From assembly GCA_003660555.1 (NCBI GenBank), contig QMUK01000035.1:1-10863 (forward strand): 10,863 nt of DNA. The letters are read 5' to 3'. The position numbers and the translations under genes were made by a program. The notes below the pieces were generated by a model. That model saw only the letters and a program-made list of their open reading frames with translations. It was not told the DNA's origin and ran no database searches. Origin of the DNA: Thermococci archaeon (lineage in GTDB: Archaea > Hadarchaeota > B88-G9). Shown here in pieces: positions 6,402 through 10,863 of this stretch. Within the stretch, counting starts at the first letter, position 1. Each line of letters begins with the position of its first letter.

Positions 6402-7307
6402 TTGAGAGCAATACTCCTATGCGGAGGCTATGGAGAGGGATTGAGACCCCTCACTAACAGTAGACCTAAGGCTCTGATACCACTCGTTGGGAGAAACATA
6501 GTGGAGTGGACCATGGACTCTCTACCCCAAGAAGTAGAAGAGGTGATACTCTCAGTAGGTCCATTCGGAGACATGTTCTTCCAAGAATTCGAGAACTACG
6601 TGGAAAAGGACGTCTTAATAGTCAGGGAAGAGTATCCTCTTGGAACTGCTGGAGCTGTGAGAAACAGCACTAAGCTACTAAAAGACGGGACTTTCATGGT
6701 TCTCTCCGGAGATCTGATCTGTGAAATGGATCTCAGTAAATTATTGGACTTTCACTGGTCTAACGAATTTTCCATTACGGCAGCTCTTTCAATAGAGGGA
6801 AAAGACACATTTAAGTTCAAACTAGATGAAGATGGCAGGATATCGGAGATATCTGAGGCAAATGGATTCTTCCCAGTTGGAGCATTCGTCTTCGAACCAG
6901 AGGTTTTGGATATCTTACCCAGAATAGGGTCTCTTGAATCTGACGTGTTTCCAATACTGATTAGAACAGGAGAATTAGGAGGTCTACTTTTGAGTGGGAA
7001 GTATATCAGGATTAAGGGGTTAAACGATTATCTAGAGGCTCAAGAGCATCTCTTGAACTCAATGGGCTTAGAATCCTTAATAGAAAAAGACGTCTCGATT
7101 GGGAAAGACGTGGAAATAACAGGGTCTTACATTGCTGAGGGATGCGAAATATCCTCCAACACTAGTATAGAAAAATCAGCACTTCTGGGCTTCTGTAAAA
7201 TAGGAGAAGAATCCTCCATCTCGAAGTCGATAATTGGTGAAGGATCTGTTCTTCCACCAGGCTCTAGAGTGTTTAACAGGATAATTAGGGAGGAGAGTAG
7301 GGCTTGA
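6402..7307 (+). CDS. Sugar-phosphate nucleotidyltransferase-like protein, possibly inactive
   Basis: 301 residues from TTG 6402. An N-terminal nucleotidyltransferase fold (about 1-215) is followed by a left-handed beta-helix tail of hexapeptide type (about 229-290: VSIGKDVEI, GCEISSNTSIEKSALLG, GEGSVLPPGS). Family landmarks present: CGGYG at 7-11, PLTNSRPKALIP with K23, REEYPLGTAGAV at 75-86 and the metal-site D104 in LSGD. Active relatives make NDP-sugars from a sugar 1-phosphate and NTP. Two signature residues are changed: the arginine of GGxGxRL is G13 (GGYGEGLRPLT), and the aspartate expected before the DYLEA helix (the W-x-D-I-G pattern) is R203 (YIRIKGLNDYLEA). It may therefore be a regulatory paralogue, like eIF2B gamma/epsilon or GMPPA, or it may have altered catalysis. 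It is coupled to the downstream DUF89 gene. Confidence 0.85.
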   Translation: MRAILLCGGYGEGLRPLTNSRPKALIPLVGRNIVEWTMDSLPQEVEEVILSVGPFGDMFFQEFENYVEKDVLIVREEYPLGTAGAVRNSTKLLKDGTFMVLSGDLICEMDLSKLLDFHWSNEFSITAALSIEGKDTFKFKLDEDGRISEISEANGFFPVGAFVFEPEVLDILPRIGSLESDVFPILIRTGELGGLLLSGKYIRIKGLNDYLEAQEHLLNSMGLESLIEKDVSIGKDVEITGSYIAEGCEISSNTSIEKSALLGFCKIGEESSISKSIIGEGSVLPPGSRVFNRIIREESRA

Positions 7308-8164
7308 GGACGCATCCATATTGTCTGTATTGCGCTTTCAGACAAGCAGTTAAGGCGTCTTCGATAGCAACCAGTGATAGCGCTAGGAGATTAGGAGCAG
7401 TACTTCTCTCCCTATTAGAGATAGCGAAGTTCTCTAGGACTATGGACGAACCTCCAGCCAAATTAGGTACTAAAGTACACGAAATAGTCAAATTAGTAAC
7501 GGAAAACCCAGACCCATATGAGAAGGTAAAAGAGAAAAGCAATGAACTGGCTAGAGAGGTGGCCCGAAGTATAGAGGTAAATGGACTCATGGACGCAATA
7601 GAGCTGTCCATAGCTGGTAACGTAATAGATTACGTATCTCTAAGTGTTAATACGGAGCTAAAGAGAAGAATATTTGATGCGATGTCACAAGGGCTTTTCA
7701 TAGACGAAAGAAATAAGCTCATTGACAAATTGGAAAGAATAAATCAGAATGGAGAAATAATATATTTAGCAGATAACGCAGGGGAGATAGTTTTCGACGA
7801 AATCCTGATAGATTTCATCAAGGAAGAGTTCGATCTAAGGGTTATTCTAGTGGTGAGAGGAGGACCCTTGGTGAACGATGCGACCCTAAAGGATGTAGAG
7901 GAGATAGGCATGATCTCCAAAGTAGATGAAGTCATCACGACTGGGAAAGCCATGTCAGGAGTCCTTCTAGACGAAGTGCCGAGCGATCTCGTCAAAAGGA
8001 TATGGAAGTCTGATTTCATAATCAGTAAGGGGCAAGGAAACTTTGAAAGTATAGAACCACTATTCGGGAGGGGTAAAGTAGCCTTACTCCTCAGAGCCAA
8101 GTGTTCCCCAGTCGCTAGGGAGCTGGGGGTCCCCCTAGGATCAAACGTGGTGAAGATAGTGTAG
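7304..8164 (+). CDS. DUF89 family metal-dependent phosphatase (ARMT1-like)
   Basis: A 286-residue member of the DUF89/ARMT1-like family. Seen in order: an N-terminal CLYCAFRQA with C7 and C10, the hallmark LADNAGEIVFDE at 155-166, VRGGPLVNDAT at 184-194, SKGQGNFES at 241-249, and the C-terminal LLRAKCSPVARELGV. Characterised DUF89 proteins are metal-dependent phosphatases that act on sugar phosphates and related damaged metabolites. The short archaeal form with paired N-terminal cysteines is also known. The TTG start overlaps the upstream stop codon as TTGA, with GGGAGGAGAG at 7288-7297 as ribosome site, so translation is coupled to the nucleotidyltransferase-like gene. That suggests a shared sugar-phosphate substrate or pool, but the substrate itself is not visible. 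Confidence 0.88.
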   Translation: MRTHPYCLYCAFRQAVKASSIATSDSARRLGAVLLSLLEIAKFSRTMDEPPAKLGTKVHEIVKLVTENPDPYEKVKEKSNELAREVARSIEVNGLMDAIELSIAGNVIDYVSLSVNTELKRRIFDAMSQGLFIDERNKLIDKLERINQNGEIIYLADNAGEIVFDEILIDFIKEEFDLRVILVVRGGPLVNDATLKDVEEIGMISKVDEVITTGKAMSGVLLDEVPSDLVKRIWKSDFIISKGQGNFESIEPLFGRGKVALLLRAKCSPVARELGVPLGSNVVKIV

Positions 8165-8189
8165 CTCTGTGGGTATGCAAACTCATTTG
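8165..8189. terminator. Short convergent intergenic gap with possible T-rich termination signals
   Basis: Only 25 bp separate two convergent stop codons. For the + strand gene, short T tracts (ATTTGTTATTTCTCTC, 8185-8200) run from the gap into the opposing gene and could serve as an archaeal T-rich terminator. There is no hairpin. Confidence 0.25.
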
Positions 8190-8693
8190 TTATTTCTCTC
8201 TTGGTTTAAGGATCCTCACATCGCTTATGGTGGTGTAAGTGTCCTCCCAAAGGTAAATCAATGGTTTGAGATCCTTTAAATCATGAGAAAATTTTAGAAC
8301 TTCTCCAACGAAGAGAAAATGGTCTCCCACTTCGAAGTAGTCCTTTAATTTACACTCTAGATGAGCATAGCACCCCTCTACCACAGGAGCCTTGACTACC
8401 TCACCTCTTCTAGTTTTTATGTTGAATTTTTCCTTCTTGTTTACCACTCTCCCAGACACTTCTCCAGTTCTGGCAACTATGTCAGCCATCTCTAGTGTGC
8501 AGTAGTTCACGGTGAACTCTTCGCTAGCAAGTATGGCATTATAAGTATATCTCTTAGGGGAAATTGCCACTCCAAAGAGTGGGGGTTTAAACGACAAAGG
8601 AGAAGCCCAGGCTGCAGGCATGAAGTTCTCCTTTTCCTCTGTTGCAGTCCCTATCAGTACCACTACTTGGGGGTGTAGTTGATAGAATCTCAA
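8190..8693 (-). CDS. Flavoredoxin-like FMN-binding protein (flavin reductase-like domain)
   Basis: A 167-residue single-domain protein of the flavin reductase-like, FMN-binding split-barrel group, closest in pattern to archaeal flavoredoxins. Evidence: the opening PQVVVLIGTA, then FMPAAWASPLSFKPPLFGVAISPKRYTY split over residues 24-51, EEFTVNYCT, GCYAHLECKL, and the conserved GDHFLFVGEV at 123-132. It binds FMN non-covalently and may carry electrons or reduce a flavin or metal. The natural partner is unknown. The TTG start has GGTGAG three bases upstream. The gene is divergent from the nucleotide-sugar dehydrogenase and shares its promoter region, though the two have no obvious functional link. 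Confidence 0.85.
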   Translation of the reverse strand: MRFYQLHPQVVVLIGTATEEKENFMPAAWASPLSFKPPLFGVAISPKRYTYNAILASEEFTVNYCTLEMADIVARTGEVSGRVVNKKEKFNIKTRRGEVVKAPVVEGCYAHLECKLKDYFEVGDHFLFVGEVLKFSHDLKDLKPLIYLWEDTYTTISDVRILKPREK

Positions 8694-8703
8694 GTTCTCA
8701 CCA

Positions 8704-8712
8704 GTGACTCAC
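8704..8712. repeat. GTGAC palindrome, proximal copy
   Basis: GTGACTCAC is an inverted repeat (GTGA-C-TCAC) just upstream of the flavoredoxin-like gene. A related palindrome lies at 8736-8746, on the other side of the shared TATA-like element. Confidence 0.4.
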
Positions 8713-8720
8713 TTCCCTCT

Positions 8721-8733
8721 GTTACTTATATCA
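8721..8733. promoter_or_regulatory. Putative TATA element(s) serving two divergent genes
   Basis: GTTACTTATATCA is the only strong A/T-rich element in the 59-bp gap. On the - strand it reads TGATATAAGTAAC, about 34 bases before TTG 8693. On the + strand the TTATATCA part lies about 25 bases before ATG 8753, which would make the dehydrogenase mRNA essentially leaderless if that ATG is used. Confidence 0.4.
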
Positions 8734-8735
8734 AT

Positions 8736-8746
8736 GTGACGGTCAC
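8736..8746. repeat. GTGAC palindrome, distal copy
   Basis: GTGACGGTCAC is a perfect GTGAC-G-GTCAC inverted repeat, centred 33 bp from the centre of the 8704-8712 copy. It ends seven bases before ATG 8753, where a bound regulator would cover the dehydrogenase transcription start. Confidence 0.45.
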
Positions 8747-8752
8747 CTCCTA

Positions 8753-10090
8753 ATGGGAGAGTCCTTGAAGGAAGTCTTCATGAAGAAGGTCTCATCTGGC
8801 GAGCTCAGAATCTGTGTCTTAGGACTTGGTCACGTAGGTCTCCCACTATCAGCTCTTCTTTCCGAGAAATATCGTGTCATAGGTTACGACATAAACAAAA
8901 AGAGGGTGGAAGACCTTAGAGCTGGAAAATCTACATCTCCAGATGTTACTAGGAGAGACTTGGCTAAGAAGAACTTGTACTTCACGAATAAAGAGGAAGA
9001 AATAGGCAATTGTGATGCATATTTCATTTGCGTCCCTACACCCCTGAAAGAGGACAAGGAGCCAGATTTGAGCTTCGTAATAGAAGCGACTAAAACTGTT
9101 TCTAAGTTTTTAGAGAAAGGAAATCTAGTGGTATTGGAGAGTACCACGTTTCCGGGAACTACAGAGGAGATAGTCAAACCCCTTCTAGAAGAGAGCTCCG
9201 GATTAACTGCTGGGAATGACTTCTGGCTAGCTTATTCTCCGGAGAGAATAGATCCAGGGAATAAGGAGTACCCATTGAGAGAAATACCGAAAATTGTTGG
9301 AGGAATAAATAGAGAAAGCGCAGAGATCACCAAAGCGGTGTTATCAAGGGTATTCAGGAAAATAGTTTTGGTCAGAGACACCAAGACGGCTGAGGCGACT
9401 AAGCTATTCGAAAACATATTTAGAGGAGTTAACATAGCTCTAGTGAATGAAATGGCTCTAATATTTGAAAGGATGGGTATAGACACTTGGGAAGTAATAA
9501 GGGCAGCCTCTACTAAACCTTTCGCATTCATGCCCCATTACCCTGGTCCGGGGGTAGGAGGGCACTGCATACCCCTAGACCCATATTATCTCTCCTACAA
9601 GGCCAAGAGGTTCGAATACGTCCCGAAGTTCATAGAGCTCAGTGGAGAAATAAACGAGTTCATGAAGATACACACGGTAAATCTAGTCAGGAAATCACTA
9701 AAGAGTCTGGGTTTGAATGAAATTAAGGGATCTAAGGTCTTAGTGCTAGGCCTATCCTATAAAAAGGGAGTGAAGGACACTAGGGAATCTCCTTCGAGAA
9801 AAGTGATTGAGGAACTTTCGAGAGAGGGGGCCATTATTAGAGTATATGACCCGATAGTTGAGGAAATAACCACCGAGAGAGGAACTTTCTATTCTGAACA
9901 ATCTCTCGAGGACGCAGTCCACTGGGCACAATGTATAGTCTTGATGACAGACCATGAAGAGTTCAAATCAATTTTAAAGATGGATCTGAGAAATAAGGCA
10001 ATAGTAGACTGCAGGAATTTGTTTGGAGAAGAAATCCCAAGAGGATGTGTCTACTTCTGTATAGGTAAACCTCACCCCCACCCACCTTGA
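8753..10090 (+). CDS. UDP-N-acetyl-sugar 6-dehydrogenase (WecC/WbpA family)
   Basis: A 445-residue nucleotide-sugar dehydrogenase. The N-terminal Rossmann domain has LGLGHVGLPLS (GxGxxG at 24-29) and VIGYDINKKRVEDL. Then come FICVPTPL, ESTTFPGTTEE, YSPERIDPGN, the central helix EATKLFENIFRGVNIA with K217 and N221, and the catalytic cysteine C272 in GPGVGGHCIPLDP. The C-terminal domain has LVLGLSYKKGVKDTRESPS. It oxidises the C6 hydroxyl of a UDP-N-acetylhexosamine (ManNAc or GlcNAc) to the uronic acid in two NAD-dependent steps, feeding surface glycan or N-glycan synthesis. ATG 8753 has no Shine-Dalgarno site (CACCTCC precedes it). TTG at residue 5 or ATG at residue 10 are alternatives, the latter after GAAGGAAG. 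The HPHPP tail is unusual but short. Confidence 0.92.
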   Translation: MGESLKEVFMKKVSSGELRICVLGLGHVGLPLSALLSEKYRVIGYDINKKRVEDLRAGKSTSPDVTRRDLAKKNLYFTNKEEEIGNCDAYFICVPTPLKEDKEPDLSFVIEATKTVSKFLEKGNLVVLESTTFPGTTEEIVKPLLEESSGLTAGNDFWLAYSPERIDPGNKEYPLREIPKIVGGINRESAEITKAVLSRVFRKIVLVRDTKTAEATKLFENIFRGVNIALVNEMALIFERMGIDTWEVIRAASTKPFAFMPHYPGPGVGGHCIPLDPYYLSYKAKRFEYVPKFIELSGEINEFMKIHTVNLVRKSLKSLGLNEIKGSKVLVLGLSYKKGVKDTRESPSRKVIEELSREGAIIRVYDPIVEEITTERGTFYSEQSLEDAVHWAQCIVLMTDHEEFKSILKMDLRNKAIVDCRNLFGEEIPRGCVYFCIGKPHPHPP

Positions 10091-10186
10091 GTATATTATT
10101 TGGAGATTATCAGAGACATAAAAGATATAAAGAGGTAGAAATATACCGGAATTAGGTCTAGGCTAGGGTCGAGGGGGTTGGAGGAG
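10091..10186 (+). promoter_or_regulatory. Intergenic region with promoter of the surface-protein gene
   Basis: Two TATA-like elements are present: AAAGATATAAAG (10121-10132) and GAAATATACC (10138-10147). The second is better placed for a start at TTG 10187, giving a leader near 18 bases. GAGGGGG (10171-10177) and GGAGG (10180-10184) are candidate ribosome sites. I see no clear terminator for the dehydrogenase gene. Confidence 0.35.
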
Positions 10187-10863
10187 TTGAAGAGAGAAAG
10201 CCTAATGCTCCTAATTATAATGTTGACATCGATCTCAGGGAATCTAAGCGCAGGAGCATCCACAATACAGATAGATATACTCGGAGATACCGTTTCAGTT
10301 TGTCCAGGAACTTCTGGAGATGTTATGTTCAGAGTAACCAATTCTGGAGATGAGAAGACAATCTCCATCTCAGTATCTGGAGTTCCCTATGGATGGGGTA
10401 CTCAACTGGCTTTCAAGGTCTCCTACTCCAGAGGATTCCGAGAAGGAGGTTCGATAGACCTGAACTCCGATGGAGACTACGATGACTACTGGATAGTATC
10501 TCATTCTAGGGATACTATTAGTGTAGATGACCCATCTACTAGGAGCTTGGACTATCCATCCCTTCAGGAGGGGGACTACTTCAGTTTGGGCCCTATCACG
10601 TACAGAATTCTTGAGATAAACGAGAATTACGTATACTTCTCAGTTCCCAGAGGGGAATTGAAGATGAACTCAATGAGCGAGGTTCAGTTATCCTTGTTGG
10701 TAGAGGTACCAGAGAATGCAGTTTCGAATATCCAAGTACCTATTCAGACAACTACCTATGTGATCGACCAAGGAGGAGATGGAGTAGAAGGACAATATAC
10801 TTTTCATATAGGACGCAAAGGACTTTTCTCGGTCAGTAATAAGTACTATCTGGGAAGCGTTAA
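10187..10863 (+). CDS. Secreted beta-rich surface protein with a calcium-loop motif (3' partial)
   Basis: 225 codons are open from TTG 10187 to the window edge with no stop, so the C-terminus is missing. The start gives MKRESLMLLIIMLTSISG, then NLSAGA, a good Sec-type signal with likely cleavage near residue 24; ATG 10205 (residue 7) is an alternative. The mature part is rich in Ser, Thr, Gly, Asp and Tyr. It begins with a beta-sandwich-like stretch (PGTSGDVMFRVTNSGDEKTI at 40-59, then SVSGVPYGW) resembling NEW3-type or S-layer domains. DLNSDGDYDD at 91-100 matches a dockerin/EF-hand-type calcium loop. EGDYFSLGPITYRILEINEN at 128-147 recalls S-layer repeat units. It is probably a cell-surface protein, possibly an S-layer or S-layer-associated component. 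Lying next to an N-acetyl-sugar dehydrogenase fits, but does not prove, surface glycosylation. Confidence 0.7.
   Translation, partial: MKRESLMLLIIMLTSISGNLSAGASTIQIDILGDTVSVCPGTSGDVMFRVTNSGDEKTISISVSGVPYGWGTQLAFKVSYSRGFREGGSIDLNSDGDYDDYWIVSHSRDTISVDDPSTRSLDYPSLQEGDYFSLGPITYRILEINENYVYFSVPRGELKMNSMSEVQLSLLVEVPENAVSNIQVPIQTTTYVIDQGGDGVEGQYTFHIGRKGLFSVSNKYYLGSV

Noticed and set aside
10096-10368. A 90-codon - strand frame at the right edge.
   Set aside because: It is antisense to the promoter and signal-peptide region of the exported protein. The + strand frame stays open for 225 codons with a proper signal peptide, so it is the real gene.
1-10863. CRISPR arrays, insertion sequences, or phage and plasmid features.
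   Set aside because: I saw no regularly spaced direct repeats, transposase or integrase motifs, terminal inverted repeats, or local change in codon use.

Overview
The window looks like chromosome from a thermophilic archaeon. Cgi121 is a KEOPS tRNA-modification subunit found in archaea and eukaryotes. Ribosome binding sites follow the archaeal GGAGG/GGTGA pattern, arginine is written almost only with AGA and AGG, coding strands are purine-rich, and genes are packed with overlaps. TTG is the most common start codon here. The sequence alone does not resolve the phylum. I see no tRNA, rRNA, CRISPR array, insertion sequence or phage gene, and codon use is uniform, so nothing points to recent transfer.

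Layout. Positions 1-122 hold the apparent 3' end of an upstream gene that reads through only if one frame change is assumed. A metallo-beta-lactamase-fold hydrolase (144-779, +) converges on, and overlaps, a class I/II aminotransferase (763-1977, -). A 140-bp region with two divergent TATA-like elements separates the aminotransferase from a tightly coupled + strand operon: an SsuA/NrtA-like substrate-binding protein (2118-3182), its ATPase (3169-3984), its permease (3981-4763) and, unexpectedly, Cgi121 (4751-5245). Cgi121 converges on and overlaps a secreted lipoprotein with two dithiol domains (5222-6235, -).

The right half concerns nucleotide sugars and probably the cell surface. A sugar nucleotidyltransferase-like protein (6402-7307) is coupled by a TTGA overlap to a DUF89 metal-dependent phosphatase (7304-8164). 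A flavoredoxin-like FMN protein (8190-8693, -) shares a compact 59-bp divergent promoter region with a UDP-N-acetyl-sugar dehydrogenase (8753-10090, +). The window ends inside an exported beta-rich surface protein with a calcium-loop motif (10187-10863, + , 3' end missing).

No obviously new multi-gene system is visible. The best leads are: the nucleotidyltransferase, which lacks two signature residues normally needed for catalysis and is translationally coupled to a DUF89 phosphatase; the placement of a KEOPS subunit as the last gene of a nutrient-uptake operon; the double-dithiol lipoprotein; paired GTGAC palindromes around a shared promoter; and the heavy use of TTG starts, including two TTGA stop-start overlaps.
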